From assembly GCA_017535865.1 (NCBI GenBank), contig JAFXTM010000012.1, positions 1-33,005 of the forward strand: a stretch of DNA of 33,005 nucleotides. The letters are read 5' to 3'. Below the pieces are notes generated by a model, which was given only the letters and a program-made list of their open reading frames with translations, was not told where the DNA came from and made no database searches. This document shows positions 1-8,945 of this stretch, in pieces; the stretch's first letter is position 1; each line of letters begins with the position of its first letter. The translations under genes and the position numbers were made by a program. Source of the stretch: Oscillospiraceae bacterium. GTDB lineage: Bacteria; Bacillota; Clostridia; Oscillospirales; Oscillospiraceae.

Positions 1-791
1 AGGCAGCTGGCAAACCTGTTTCGGAGTTGCTGCGGGATCTTGGTCTCTATGCCGCGCCCGCCGTTGAGGAGACGGTGCGCGAGTATATCGAGCGCCGGCT
101 CGCGGGTGAGCCTGTGGCCTACATCACGGGGACCTGGGAGTTTTACGGGCTGCCGATGCTCGTCACCCCAGATGTGCTGATCCCCCGTATGGACACGGAG
201 CTGCTTGTCGACACAGCCAAAGAGCTGCTGATCGGTCGAAAAATGGACGCGCGCATCCTCGACCTCTGCTGCGGCAGCGGCTGCATCAGCTGCGCGCTTG
301 GGCATGAGCTTCCGGCCTCAAAGCTCGTCGCGGTCGATATCAGCGCAAGCGCGCTGGAGATATGCCGGAAGAACATCGCGCTCAACCGCCTCAGTACCCG
401 CATCATCACCATGCAGGCGGACGCCGCTTTTTCTCCCCCGCTGGGGATCGGTCAGTTTGACATGCTGGTGTCCAATCCGCCCTATATTGCGAGCGGCGAG
501 ATCCTGACGCTGGATCCCTCCGTGCGCGATTACGAACCAATCTGGGCGCTCGACGGCGGCGAGAACGGGCTGCGTTTCTACAAAAGCATCATCAAATACT
601 GGAAGAGCGTCCTGCGCCCCGGCGGCTATCTGCTCTTTGAAGTGGGCGAAGGCCAGGCGGACGATGTGAAAGAGATGCTGCTCGACGGCGGTTTCGAGTC
701 GGCCGACACGCGCAAGGACACGCTCGGCGTCGAGCGTGTGGTTTTCGGGCGTATGTCCGCATTGGACTGCGAATCTTATTCGGTATTCTGA
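1..791 (+). CDS. prmC: Peptide chain release factor N5-glutamine methyltransferase PrmC (5' end outside window)
   Basis: PrmC (HemK) methylates the glutamine of the GGQ motif in release factors RF1 and RF2, using S-adenosylmethionine, in the cytosol. The frame is open from base 3 at the window edge, so the true start lies upstream; the TTG at 27 is probably internal because family members carry a longer N-terminal helical domain (about 280 residues in all). Counting from that TTG, the SAM-binding motif I ([10 protein letters not shown]) is at about 79-88 and the catalytic NPPY tetrapeptide that holds the substrate glutamine is at 150-153. The stop at 789-791 lies about 30 bases before recA, so the two are probably co-transcribed. 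Family assignment is firm because motif I and NPPY are both present; only the N-terminus is unknown. Confidence 0.93.
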   Translation, partial: AAGKPVSELLRDLGLYAAPAVEETVREYIERRLAGEPVAYITGTWEFYGLPMLVTPDVLIPRMDTELLVDTAKELLIGRKMDARILDLCCGSGCISCALGHELPASKLVAVDISASALEICRKNIALNRLSTRIITMQADAAFSPPLGIGQFDMLVSNPPYIASGEILTLDPSVRDYEPIWALDGGENGLRFYKSIIKYWKSVLRPGGYLLFEVGEGQADDVKEMLLDGGFESADTRKDTLGVERVVFGRMSALDCESYSVF

Positions 792-820
792 AGTACGTAT
801 ATAAACAGAGGAGAATGGAA

Positions 821-1945
821 ATGGCTGAGAAGAAAAAAACGGCAGCGGCGGATACGGCCGAAAACAGCGACAAGAAGAAAGCGCTTGAGACCGCCATTGC
901 GCAGATCGAGAAGAACTACGGCAAGGGCACCATCATGCGCCTGGGCGACGATATACCCGTGAATGTCGAGGCGCTTTCAACCGGCTCTCTGTCTCTGGAC
1001 CTCGCGCTCGGCATCGGCGGCGTCCCCCGCGGCCGCATCGTGGAGATTTACGGTCCCGAGGCATCCGGCAAGACCACGCTGGCACTGCACGTCGTCGCCT
1101 CCGCGCAGAAAGCCGGCGGCGAGGCAGCTTACATCGACGTGGAGCACGCGCTGGAGCCCGCCTACGCCCGCGCTCTCGGCGTGGACATCGACAGTCTTCT
1201 GATCTCGCAGCCGGATACCGGTGAACAGGCGCTCGACATCGCAGAGTCGCTGGTCCGTTCCGGCGCGATCGACGTGCTGGTGGTCGACTCCGTGGCCGCG
1301 CTGATCCCCCGCGCCGAGCTCGACGGTGAGATCGGCGATACCGTGGTCGGCATGCTGGCTCGTCTGATGAGCCAGGCCATGCGCCGTCTGGCCGGTGCGA
1401 TCTCCCGGAACAACTGCACGGTCATTTTCATCAACCAGCTCCGCCAGAAGATCGGCGTCATGTACGGTAACCCCGAGACCACGCCAGGCGGTCTGGCACT
1501 GAAATATTACGCCTCTGTCCGCATCGATGTGCGGCGTATCGAGACCCTGAAGGCAGGCGGGGAAATGATCGGCAATCGCACCCGCGCCAAAGTCGTCAAG
1601 AACAAGGTCGCCCCTCCCTTCCGCGAGGCCGAATTCGACATCATGTACGGCGAGGGCATTTCCCGTGTCGGTGAGATCATCGACCTCGGCGTGAAGCTGG
1701 AGATCATCGACAAGGCCGGCGCCTGGTTCACGGTCGACGGCCAGCGCATTCAGGGCAGAGACGGTGTGAAGGAATACCTGCAGAGCAACGAGGCGGTGCG
1801 TGAAAAGATCGAAGCGCAGATCCGCGAGAATGCATATAAGCTCATGTCTCCCCAGTCGCGGAAAGCAGCCGAGGCCTCCGGCCGTGTGAACGTCTCCTCC
1901 GTTTCGGCTGTGGACGTTTCCGCTGCCGACTTCGATCAGGACTAA
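821..1945 (+). CDS. recA: Recombinase RecA
   Basis: RecA forms ATP-dependent filaments on single-stranded DNA, drives homologous strand exchange and triggers LexA self-cleavage. The 374-residue protein has the Walker A loop GPEASGKTT at 78-86, a Walker B strand near 150 (DVLVVDS) and the L2-region sequence [12 protein letters not shown]; length is normal. I chose the ATG at 821 over the ATG at 815 because GAGGAG at 808-813 is 7 bases from 821 and only 1 base from 815. The C-terminal tail is less acidic than in proteobacterial RecA. The gene abuts recX with no gap and follows prmC closely. I see no LexA-type box (GAAC-N4-GTTC) in the short upstream gap, so any SOS control must act from further upstream or inside prmC. 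Confidence 0.98.
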   Translation: MAEKKKTAAADTAENSDKKKALETAIAQIEKNYGKGTIMRLGDDIPVNVEALSTGSLSLDLALGIGGVPRGRIVEIYGPEASGKTTLALHVVASAQKAGGEAAYIDVEHALEPAYARALGVDIDSLLISQPDTGEQALDIAESLVRSGAIDVLVVDSVAALIPRAELDGEIGDTVVGMLARLMSQAMRRLAGAISRNNCTVIFINQLRQKIGVMYGNPETTPGGLALKYYASVRIDVRRIETLKAGGEMIGNRTRAKVVKNKVAPPFREAEFDIMYGEGISRVGEIIDLGVKLEIIDKAGAWFTVDGQRIQGRDGVKEYLQSNEAVREKIEAQIRENAYKLMSPQSRKAAEASGRVNVSSVSAVDVSAADFDQD

Positions 1946-2563
1946 ATGCAGCTGGCTTCTTTGAAGCAGACGAGCCCGGGGCGGATCACCGTCGTCTTGG
2001 AGGACGGCACGGAGATTCGCTCCTCTCTTGCTGTGGTAGCCGATCTGCGGCTCTTCGCCGGCAAAGAATTGGACGAGGAGCAGCTTGGGGAGCTGCGCGT
2101 CCTCTCCCGCCGCTCTCTTGCTCGGGACAAGGCGGTGGAGTATCTCTCTCACAGGCCCATGTCCTGTCGGGAACTGCGGGACAAACTGCTGGAAAAAGGT
2201 GAGGACGAGGCCGTTGCCGATTATTGCGTTGGCTGGCTTCTCGGGCAGGGCTTTTTGAACGACGCACGCTATGCCGCGATGGTCGTGCGGCATTATGCTG
2301 CAAAAAACTACGGTGCGGTGAAGCTCCGGCAGGAGCTTAGTCGGCGCGGCATCCCGCGCGAGTTCTGGGACGACGCGCTTGCGGAAGCGCCGGAGCCGGA
2401 AGACAAGCTCGACGCTTTTATTGCCGCCAGGCTGAAAGATCCGTCGGACCGCGCACAGATCCAAAAGGTGTCGAACGCGCTCTATCGGCGGGGCTACTCC
2501 TGGGAGCAGATCCGGGATGCGCTGCGCCGCCGCACCGATACGCTTGACGAGGAATCAACATGA
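1946..2563 (+). CDS. recX: Regulatory protein RecX
   Basis: RecX binds RecA filaments and modulates their ATPase and strand-exchange activity. The 205-residue product shows the RecX three-helix repeats: a central stretch with ALSFL-like 'VEYLSHRPMSCRELRDKL' followed by 'DYCVGWLLGQGFLNDARYA' and 'KLRQELSRRGIPREFWDDAL'. Its ATG at 1946 directly follows the recA stop codon, so translation is probably coupled to recA termination, as expected for a RecA modulator. The 3' end overlaps the rimO start by 4 bases (ATGA). The N-terminal 60 residues are less conserved and form the extended N-domain seen in Gram-positive RecX. Identification rests on the motifs plus position behind recA. Confidence 0.92.
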   Translation: MQLASLKQTSPGRITVVLEDGTEIRSSLAVVADLRLFAGKELDEEQLGELRVLSRRSLARDKAVEYLSHRPMSCRELRDKLLEKGEDEAVADYCVGWLLGQGFLNDARYAAMVVRHYAAKNYGAVKLRQELSRRGIPREFWDDALAEAPEPEDKLDAFIAARLKDPSDRAQIQKVSNALYRRGYSWEQIRDALRRRTDTLDEEST

Positions 2564-3876
2564 GGAAAACCTTTGCGCTCATCTCGCTCGGCTGTGCCAA
2601 GAATCTGGTCAACAGCGAGCAGATGCTCTACCTTCTGGACGAGGCCGGCTATATCCTGGTTCCCGAGCCGGAAGGCGCGGATTTTTGCATCATCAACACC
2701 TGCGGCTTCATCGACGCCGCCAAGAGCGAGGCCATCGACTGCATCCTTGAGATGGCGGAGCTCAAGAAGGCTGGGAAGCTCGGCGCGCTGATCGTGACCG
2801 GCTGCCTCTCCGAGCGCTATCAGGACTCGATCCTGGACGAGCTGCCGGAAATCGACGCGGTGCTCGGCATCAGCAGCTTCGGGGATATCGTGAATGCCGT
2901 GGAGGCGCTCGATCTCGGGCAGCGTCCGCAGTTCTTTGCCGACCGCAGCGCTCCCGTGGAGGAGATCCCGCGCGTAGTTTCCACCGGCCCGGGCTGGGCC
3001 TATCTGCGCATCGCCGAGGGCTGCAGCAATTTCTGCGCCTTTTGCGCCATCCCCTATATCCGCGGCCGCTACCGCTCCCGTTCCATGGAAAATGTGCTCG
3101 CCGAGGCGCGGGATCTCGCCGCCCACGGAGTGAAGGAGCTCATCGTCATCGCGCAGGATATCACGCGCTACGGCACGGACCTGTACGGGCGGCGCTGTCT
3201 GGCGGAGCTCTGCCGCGAGCTTGGCAGAATCGAGGGCGTGGAGTGGATCCGTCTCCACTATCTCTATCCGGATCAGTTCGACGACGAGCTGATCGATGAG
3301 ATCGCAGGCAATCCCAAGATCGTCAAGTATCTGGATATCCCGATCCAGCATATCAACGACGGCATTTTGAAGCGCATGAACCGCAGGGGCACCGGCGCGG
3401 AGATCCGCGCGCTGTTCAAAACGCTGCGCGAGCGCATACCGGGGCTGGTGCTCCGCACGAGTCTCATCGCCGGGCTCCCCGGCGAGGGCGACGAGGAATT
3501 TGACGAGCTGTGCGCGTTCCTGCGCGAAGCACGCATCGAGCGTGCCGGAGTCTTCCCCTTTTCGCCCGAGGAGGGCACGCCTGCCGCCTTGATGGCGCAT
3601 GTGGAGGAAGAGGAGGCCCGGCGGCGCGCCGAGCTGATCCTGTCGCTTCAGCAGCCGATCATGGACGCTTTCTGTCAGGGCTTTGTCGGGCAGACGCTCC
3701 GTATTCTGGTTGAGCGTTACGATGAGGAGGAGCAGCGCTGGATCGGCCGCTCGTACGCCGACTCCCCCGAGATCGACGGTGAGGTGCATTTTGATGGTCT
3801 GGCCCGCGAAGGCGCGTTTTCCGATGTCTACATCACGGCTGCCGAGGACGGAATCCTGTACGGCGAGGAGGTTTGA
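2560..3876 (+). CDS. rimO: Ribosomal protein S12 methylthiotransferase RimO
   Basis: RimO is a radical SAM enzyme that adds a methylthio group to the conserved aspartate of ribosomal protein S12. The 438-residue protein has the full three-part layout: an N-terminal UPF0004 domain with auxiliary-cluster cysteines C12, C48 and C82; a radical SAM domain with the CxxxCxxC triad C155/C159/C162 (EGCSNFCAFC); and a C-terminal TRAM domain. The opening 'SLGCAKNLVNSEQML' is diagnostic of RimO against MiaB. The start overlaps recX by 4 bases and pgsA begins 3 bases after the stop. The rimO-pgsA-recA association is known in Firmicutes, although here recA precedes rimO and cinA is absent. Confidence 0.97.
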   Translation: MRKTFALISLGCAKNLVNSEQMLYLLDEAGYILVPEPEGADFCIINTCGFIDAAKSEAIDCILEMAELKKAGKLGALIVTGCLSERYQDSILDELPEIDAVLGISSFGDIVNAVEALDLGQRPQFFADRSAPVEEIPRVVSTGPGWAYLRIAEGCSNFCAFCAIPYIRGRYRSRSMENVLAEARDLAAHGVKELIVIAQDITRYGTDLYGRRCLAELCRELGRIEGVEWIRLHYLYPDQFDDELIDEIAGNPKIVKYLDIPIQHINDGILKRMNRRGTGAEIRALFKTLRERIPGLVLRTSLIAGLPGEGDEEFDELCAFLREARIERAGVFPFSPEEGTPAALMAHVEEEEARRRAELILSLQQPIMDAFCQGFVGQTLRILVERYDEEEQRWIGRSYADSPEIDGEVHFDGLAREGAFSDVYITAAEDGILYGEEV

Positions 3877-3879
3877 GCC

Positions 3880-4419
3880 ATGACTACCGCGAACAAGATC
3901 ACTATTTTCCGGGTCGTGCTGATCCCGGTCTTTCTCGTGCTCGCTTATACCGGGCACATGCGCTGGGCGCTCGTCGTCTTCGTGCTCGCGAGCCTGTCCG
4001 ATATGCTGGACGGCTATATCGCGCGGCACTATAACCAGATCACCGACTTCGGCAAATTTATGGACCCGCTTGCCGACAAGGTGCTCGTGATGGCAGCGAT
4101 GTGCTTTTTCGTCGAGGCGGGGCGGATGCCCGGCTGGGTGCTCGCTATCGTCCTGCTGCGTGAGTTTGCCGTCTCCGGCATGCGGCTCGTCGCCGTGGAG
4201 CAGGGGCGCGTCATCGCCGCCGCCTGGTCCGGCAAGATCAAAACCGCCTCGACCATGGTCTGCCTCTGTCTGATGCTTCTGATCGGCCCTCCGGCGCTCG
4301 GGGATTCCGCGCCGGACTGGATCGCACACATCGGCTCTGCTGTTATCCTTGTCACCACCGTTTACTCCGGTATCGAATATTTCATCAAAAACCGCGACGT
4401 GTTCCGTCACGTCGATTGA
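3880..4419 (+). CDS. pgsA: CDP-diacylglycerol--glycerol-3-phosphate 3-phosphatidyltransferase
   Basis: PgsA makes phosphatidylglycerol phosphate from CDP-diacylglycerol and glycerol 3-phosphate at the cytoplasmic membrane, the committed step to phosphatidylglycerol and cardiolipin. The 179-residue protein carries the complete CDP-alcohol phosphatidyltransferase signature: D41, D44-G45, A48-R49, G58, D62 and D66, with the family's exact spacing. Several hydrophobic segments (about 10-35, 70-95, 120-140 and 150-170) fit an integral membrane enzyme. The 'NKITIFRVVLIPVFL' opening is typical of PgsA rather than phosphatidylserine synthase. It lies 3 bases after rimO in the same operon, and its stop is 14 bases before the cysS start codon. 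Confidence 0.95.
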   Translation: MTTANKITIFRVVLIPVFLVLAYTGHMRWALVVFVLASLSDMLDGYIARHYNQITDFGKFMDPLADKVLVMAAMCFFVEAGRMPGWVLAIVLLREFAVSGMRLVAVEQGRVIAAAWSGKIKTASTMVCLCLMLLIGPPALGDSAPDWIAHIGSAVILVTTVYSGIEYFIKNRDVFRHVD

Positions 4420-4433
4420 GAAGGAGCGTTTGT

Positions 4434-5885
4434 ATGTATCTCTATAATTCCGCCAGCCGCAAGAAGGAGCTCTTCGTCCCCAATCATCCCGACATCGTCA
4501 AGATGTATACCTGCGGGCCTACCGTCTATCACTATGCCCACATCGGCAATCTCCGCTCCTACATCATGGAGGACATTCTGGAGAAATACCTGCGCTTTAT
4601 CGGCTACAACGTCAAGCGCGTCATGAACATCACCGACGTCGGCCACCTGACCTCCGACGCCGACGAGGGCGAGGACAAGATGCTCAAGGGAGCCAGGCGC
4701 GAGCACAAGAGCGTTCTGGAGATCGCGAAGTTCTATACCGACGCTTTCTTCTCCGACTGCGCCAAGCTCAACATCAAAACGCCCGACGTCGTCGAGCCAG
4801 CCACCAACTGCATCGACGTGTATATCAAGATCATCACGAAGCTGATGGACACCGGCTACGCCTATTTTGCCGGCGGCAACGTATACTTCGACACCTCCAA
4901 GCTCGCGCGCTATTATGTCTTCAACGATTTCAACGCCGAGGATCTGGATGTCGGCGTGCGCGAGGGCGTCGAGGAGGATACCAACAAGCGCAACAAAAAT
5001 GACTTCGTGCTCTGGTTCACCAAGTCCAAGTTCGAGGATCAGGCCCTGAAATGGGATTCTCCCTGGGGCGTCGGCTATCCCGGCTGGCACATCGAGTGCT
5101 CCGGCATCTCCATGAAGCACCTCGGCGAAGATCTGGATATCCACTGCGGCGGCATCGACAACGCCTTCCCGCACCACACCAACGAGATCGCCCAGAGCGA
5201 GAGCTATCTGGGGCACAAGTGGTGCAACTGGTGGATGCACGTGCTGCACCTGAATACGACAAGCGGCAAAATGTCCAAGTCCAGCGGCGAATTTCTGACC
5301 GTCTCCCTGCTGGAGCAGAAGGGCTATGATCCCCTGTCTTACCGTCTCTTCTGCCTGCAGAGCCATTACCGCAAGTCTCTGGTCTTTTCCTGGGAAAACC
5401 TCGACAACGCCCAGACCACCTATCAAAAGCTCATCGCACGCATTGCGGCGCTCAAACCCGGTGACGGAGCGGTGGACGAGGCTGCCGTCGAGGCGCTGAA
5501 AGCAAAGTTCTGCGCTGCGCTCGACAACGACCTGAACACCTCTCTCGCCGTCACGGCGCTCTACGATGTGCTCAAGTATCCGACAAACGACGAGACCCGG
5601 CTCTTCGTACTGGGCGAATTTGACAAAGTTCTGGGGCTGAGCCTGCTGGAAAAGGCCGCGGCCAAGCGCGAGGAGCTAAAAAAGCAGGCTGTCACCGGCA
5701 CGGAGTTCGCAATCATTTCCGAGTCCGGGGAGAGCGACGCCGCCGTCGAGGAACAGATCCTGGCGCGTCAGGCGGCCAAAAAGGCCAAGAACTTTGCCGA
5801 GGCCGACCGGATCCGTGACGAACTGAAGGCAGCGGGTATCGAGCTGACCGACATCCCCCATGGGGCAAAGTGGAAGCGTATCTGA
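4434..5885 (+). CDS. cysS: Cysteinyl-tRNA synthetase
   Basis: CysRS charges tRNA-Cys with cysteine. The 483-residue class I synthetase shows the zinc ligand C27 in 'YTCGPTVYHYAHIGN', the HIGH-type signature HIGN at 36-39, the cysteine-binding zinc segment 'WHIECSGISMKHLG' with the following 'HHTNEIAQSE', and KMSKS at 279-283. I chose the ATG at 4434: AAGGAG at 4421-4426 is 7 bases away, while the in-frame TTG at 4416 lies inside pgsA and has no ribosome binding site. The C-terminal 'FAEADRIRDELKAAGIELTD' helical segment is typical. The next gene's ATG directly follows the stop codon, suggesting translational coupling with another tRNA-related protein. Confidence 0.97.
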   Translation: MYLYNSASRKKELFVPNHPDIVKMYTCGPTVYHYAHIGNLRSYIMEDILEKYLRFIGYNVKRVMNITDVGHLTSDADEGEDKMLKGARREHKSVLEIAKFYTDAFFSDCAKLNIKTPDVVEPATNCIDVYIKIITKLMDTGYAYFAGGNVYFDTSKLARYYVFNDFNAEDLDVGVREGVEEDTNKRNKNDFVLWFTKSKFEDQALKWDSPWGVGYPGWHIECSGISMKHLGEDLDIHCGGIDNAFPHHTNEIAQSESYLGHKWCNWWMHVLHLNTTSGKMSKSSGEFLTVSLLEQKGYDPLSYRLFCLQSHYRKSLVFSWENLDNAQTTYQKLIARIAALKPGDGAVDEAAVEALKAKFCAALDNDLNTSLAVTALYDVLKYPTNDETRLFVLGEFDKVLGLSLLEKAAAKREELKKQAVTGTEFAIISESGESDAAVEEQILARQAAKKAKNFAEADRIRDELKAAGIELTDIPHGAKWKRI

Positions 5886-6743
5886 ATGGGCAGAGAACTC
5901 CAGCCTCACGAGCTTGTTGAGCGAAGCCTGATCACCAAATTCCGCAAGACGATCTGGCGGCCCTTTGTGGAGGGCGTGCGCCGCTATGAGCTCATCGAGC
6001 CCGGCGACCGGATCGCGGTGTGCATTTCCGGCGGGAAGGATTCGATGCTCATGGCCAAGCTCCTCCAGCAGCTCCAGAAGCACAGCGACTTTCCCTTCGA
6101 TCTGCGTTACCTGGTCATGGATCCCGGGTATAACCCCGCCAACCGCGCGCGGATCGAGCAGAATGCCGCGCTGCTGCAGGTACCGGTCACGATCTTCGAG
6201 TCCGAAATCTTCGAGGCCGCCAACAGCACCGACCGCAACCCCTGCTATCTCTGCGCCCGGATGCGGCGCGGTCACCTCTACGCGAAGGCGCGGGAGCTCG
6301 GCTGCAACAAGATCGCGCTCGGCCACCACTTCAACGACGTGATCGAAACCACCGTTATGGCTATGTTCTACGGCGCGCAGCTTCAGGCCATGCTCCCAAA
6401 GCTCCATTCGACAAACTTTCCCGGAATGACGCTGATCCGCCCGCTCTACTGCGTACGGGAGGAGGATATCCTCCACTGGTGCCGATACAACGATCTGCAT
6501 TTCATCCAGTGCGCCTGCCGCTTTACGGAGGGGATCGGTGCCTCCGACGACGGCATCGGGGAGAGCAAGCGGCAGGAGGTCAAGCAGCTGCTCCGGGAGC
6601 TGAGCAAGACGAATCACAACCTCGAGATCAGCATCTTCAACGCCCTGCATGCCGTCTGTCTCGACACCTTTCCGGGATACAAAACGCACGGCGAGACACA
6701 CAGCTTTCTCGAAGCCTATGACCGGGCAAGAGAGGATAGTTGA
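5886..6743 (+). CDS. TtcA-like PP-loop ATPase, probable tRNA thiolation protein
   Basis: This 285-residue protein belongs to the PP-loop ATPases that adenylate and thiolate tRNA bases; TtcA makes 2-thiocytidine at position 32. The PP-loop SGGKDS is at 48-53, with the CxxC pair C120/C123 (NPCYLC) and further cysteines C209/C211 (QCAC) that could complete an Fe-S or catalytic site as in TtcA. 'GHHFNDVIETT' matches the conserved region after the first CxxC. The substrate base cannot be read from sequence: clostridial members of this branch are often named only as PP-loop ATPases, so I leave the symbol blank. The ATG directly follows the cysS stop, and cysteine-activating and sulfur-transfer proteins sitting together is a plausible functional pairing (inference). 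Confidence 0.8.
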   Translation: MGRELQPHELVERSLITKFRKTIWRPFVEGVRRYELIEPGDRIAVCISGGKDSMLMAKLLQQLQKHSDFPFDLRYLVMDPGYNPANRARIEQNAALLQVPVTIFESEIFEAANSTDRNPCYLCARMRRGHLYAKARELGCNKIALGHHFNDVIETTVMAMFYGAQLQAMLPKLHSTNFPGMTLIRPLYCVREEDILHWCRYNDLHFIQCACRFTEGIGASDDGIGESKRQEVKQLLRELSKTNHNLEISIFNALHAVCLDTFPGYKTHGETHSFLEAYDRAREDS

Positions 6744-6767
6744 CATAATTTAGTTTTCATAATATTA

Positions 6768-6797
6768 AAACGCCTCCGGGTCAGACCGGAGGCGTTT
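6768..6797 (+). terminator. Bidirectional rho-independent terminator
   Basis: A perfect 12-bp stem (AAACGCCTCCGG / CCGGAGGCGTTT) encloses a 6-base loop, GTCAGA. The A-run on the left and T-run on the right let it work in both directions. It ends the prmC-to-TtcA operon and the convergent minus-strand dehydrogenase gene. Confidence 0.9.
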
Positions 6798-6814
6798 CTT
6801 TATCGGTATGAAGC

Positions 6815-7834
6815 TCAGCCAAGCCAGACCTTGTCGCGGGTTATATCCTTCAAGGAGGCCGCGCCGCACATGGTCATCGTCGATTTGAGTTCGCCCACGA
6901 CTTTGTCCATCAAGACCCGGAAGCCCTCCTCGCCCGCGCCGTAGATCGCGTTCAGGATGGGGCGGCCGATCAGCACGGCATCGGCGCCGAGCGCCAGCGC
7001 GCGAAATACGTCCACACCGGAACGGATGCCGCCGTCAACCAGGATCGTGATCTCGCCCTTGACCTCCTCGACGATCGCGGGCAGGACCTCCGCCGTGGAG
7101 GGGACGCCGCCCTGTACACGCCCGCCGTGGTTGGAGACCACGATGGCTTTTGCGCCGGACTCCACCGCCTTGCGCGCGCCTGCGGGAGTCATGATGCCTT
7201 TGATGATGAAAGGCATTTTGGCATAGTTTACGATCTCGCGCATCTCCTCGACGGATTTGCTGCCGGCGTTTGGGTTCATCGCTTTCAGGAAAGGAAGGCC
7301 AGCGCCGTCGACATCCATGGCTGCGGCGAAGATCCCGTTGGCGTTCAGGATATCCAGCTTTTCAAAGACCGCTTCTTTGTTCCAGGGCTTGATCGTCGGG
7401 CAGCCCATCCCCTCTACCTTGACCATGTCGACGACGGAAGCCTTCATGATCGCGGGGTCCACGCCGTCGCCGGTCAGAGCCATGATACCGTATTCCTTGG
7501 CTGCCTTAATCAGAATGGCGTTGTACTCCTGATCGCTGTACTTGTCGCCGTAGTGGAGCTTCAGCGCACCGAGGGGAGCGGCAAAAACAGGCGCCGCGAA
7601 GTGATGGCCGAACAGCTCAAAGGAAATATCCGGCTCGGCATTTGGGCAAAGCGTGTCCATGTTCACGCAGATCTCCTGCCACTTGTCATAGTTGCGCGCA
7701 GCGGTCTGGCCGGGGTATTTGCAGCCGGGGCCGGGCATGGCGTTGCCGCAGGCGCGGCCGTTGCAGACCGGGCAGGCCTTGCAGAAGGGGCCGACTTCGG
7801 TCTTCGCGGCGGCGAGCACTTCGTTGTAGGTCAT
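6815..7834 (-). CDS. FMN-dependent alpha-hydroxy-acid dehydrogenase/oxidase family protein
   Basis: This 339-residue TIM-barrel protein belongs to the FMN-dependent alpha-hydroxy-acid dehydrogenases (lactate oxidase, glycolate oxidase, L-lactate dehydrogenase LldD). The barrel's 'PFIIKGIMTPAGARKAVESGAKAIVVSNHGGR' stretch carries the substrate lysine region and the catalytic His-Gly-Gly-Arg, and 'ILVDGGIRSGVDVFRALALGADAVLIGRP' is the FMN phosphate site. Unusually, the N-terminus has a cysteine cluster (C18, C21, C24, C29, C38) absent from classical aerobic oxidases, which could bind a metal or cluster. I chose the ATG at 7834 because AGGAGG lies 9 bases upstream; a longer in-frame start would include the promoter. 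The electron acceptor and substrate are unknown. It has its own promoter and ends at the bidirectional terminator. Confidence 0.85.
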   Translation of the reverse strand: MTYNEVLAAAKTEVGPFCKACPVCNGRACGNAMPGPGCKYPGQTAARNYDKWQEICVNMDTLCPNAEPDISFELFGHHFAAPVFAAPLGALKLHYGDKYSDQEYNAILIKAAKEYGIMALTGDGVDPAIMKASVVDMVKVEGMGCPTIKPWNKEAVFEKLDILNANGIFAAAMDVDGAGLPFLKAMNPNAGSKSVEEMREIVNYAKMPFIIKGIMTPAGARKAVESGAKAIVVSNHGGRVQGGVPSTAEVLPAIVEEVKGEITILVDGGIRSGVDVFRALALGADAVLIGRPILNAIYGAGEEGFRVLMDKVVGELKSTMTMCGAASLKDITRDKVWLG

Positions 7835-7871
7835 GGGAATGCGCCTCCTGTTTTTTAATTGTGTGTAATCT

Positions 7872-7900
7872 ATTATCTCTTTTTCGCGCGGCAATGTCAA
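7872..7900 (-). promoter_or_regulatory. Sigma-A-type promoter of the hydroxy-acid dehydrogenase gene
   Basis: On the minus strand, TTGACA (7895-7900) and GATAAT (7872-7877) are separated by exactly 17 bases, 38 bases upstream of the chosen ATG. This is a near-consensus vegetative promoter and argues against the longer start. Confidence 0.75.
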
Positions 7901-7913
7901 GGGAAAGTCTGTT

Positions 7914-8801
7914 TCATACGCCGGTGAGATCCCAAGCCGGGATCATCTCGTCCGTAGCGGCGCTCCCCTCCTGCCAGTAGCCGTCCGCAGGACCGTAACG
8001 CTCCAGATACGCGCGCAGCCGCTCGCTCAGCTCTGGTTCAACGGGCCGCGTCAGCTCCGGACAAGCCTCCAGTCCCGGCATCGGCGTATACTGGCTCATC
8101 AGTGAGAAAAGAACGCTCCCCGCCGGGAACTCCTCCGCGACGAAGTCGATCGCATCCATGCTGTTGAGATCCTGGTCCGGAAGGATCAGGTGGCGGATCA
8201 GCAAGCCGGAACGCAGCATCCCCTCATCGTCCAGTTCAAAGTGGCCGCGCTGTCGGAACATCTCCCGGATCGCCGCGCGGGCCACAGCCGGATAATCGGG
8301 TGCCACCGAGTAGCGCCGGGCCGGTTCCTCCCGGAGGTACTTGAGGTCGGGCATGTATATCTGCACCAGCCCCTCGAGGCGGCGGAGCGTTTCGACGCTC
8401 TCGTAGCCGGAGCTGTTCCAGACGACGGGGATACCGAGTTCCAGCCCGTCGAGCGCCGCGGCCAGGGCACGGCTGTAATGTGTCGGCGTGACGAGATTGA
8501 TGTTGTGCACGCCCTTGTCCTGCAAACGCCTGAACAGGTCCCGCAGAGCGGATACCGAGAGCATCTTCCCGACGCTCTCGCGGCTGATCTCCCTGTTCTG
8601 GCAGAAAACGCAGCGCAGGTTGCAGCCGGAAAAGAATACCGTTCCGGATCCGCGCGTGCCGCTGATACAGGGCTCTTCCCCATAATGCGGCGCGGCCCGT
8701 ACCACCGTCGGAAGCGCGGGGCTCCTGCAGAAGCCGGCGCCAGCGTCGTCGGTCCTGCGCGCCCCGCAGCGGCGGGGGCAGTCGCTGCAGATAAAGTCCA
8801 T
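7914..8801 (-). CDS. PflX-type radical SAM protein (pyruvate formate-lyase activase-like)
   Basis: This 295-residue radical SAM protein is of the PflX/COG1313 type, related to pyruvate formate-lyase activating enzymes. The SAM cluster triad is C60, C64 and C67 (SGCNLRCVFCQN), with 'GSGTVFFSG' just before it. An N-terminal set of cysteines (C5, C8, C12, C25), typical of this subfamily, may hold a second metal site. The glycyl-radical target is unknown and no glycyl-radical enzyme gene lies nearby, so 'activase' is by family resemblance only. I chose the ATG at 8801, which has GGAGGG 4-5 bases upstream; the in-frame extension to 8882 would cross the promoter. It is divergent from trmL. Confidence 0.83.
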   Translation of the reverse strand: MDFICSDCPRRCGARRTDDAGAGFCRSPALPTVVRAAPHYGEEPCISGTRGSGTVFFSGCNLRCVFCQNREISRESVGKMLSVSALRDLFRRLQDKGVHNINLVTPTHYSRALAAALDGLELGIPVVWNSSGYESVETLRRLEGLVQIYMPDLKYLREEPARRYSVAPDYPAVARAAIREMFRQRGHFELDDEGMLRSGLLIRHLILPDQDLNSMDAIDFVAEEFPAGSVLFSLMSQYTPMPGLEACPELTRPVEPELSERLRAYLERYGPADGYWQEGSAATDEMIPAWDLTGV

Positions 8802-8870
8802 ACTCCCTCCGTAGAATCGTCCAGGCAGGAAATTGGCAAATTGACCATAAAAAGGCCGTTTGCGAGACCG

Positions 8871-8899
8871 ATTATACCCCAAATTTGTCTATTATGCAA
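8871..8899 (-). promoter_or_regulatory. Sigma-A-type promoter of the radical SAM gene
   Basis: On the minus strand, TTGCAT (8894-8899) and a perfect TATAAT (8871-8876) are spaced 17 bases apart, about 70 bases upstream of the gene start. Confidence 0.75.
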
Positions 8900-8945
8900 G
8901 AACTTGCAAAAAGATAAAAAAAGTGCATGATTTTTCGAAAATCTG

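Noticed and set aside
770-782. Palindrome CGAAT-CTT-ATTCG before recA as a LexA site
   Set aside because: It does not match the Gram-positive LexA box GAAC-N4-GTTC and lies inside the end of prmC.
2494-4410. Antisense open frame opposite rimO and pgsA
   Set aside because: Both sense genes have complete family motifs; the antisense product has none.
6740-6767. TTGACA followed by AT-rich DNA as a + strand promoter
   Set aside because: It overlaps the stop region of the PP-loop gene and would fire directly into a terminator with no gene behind it.
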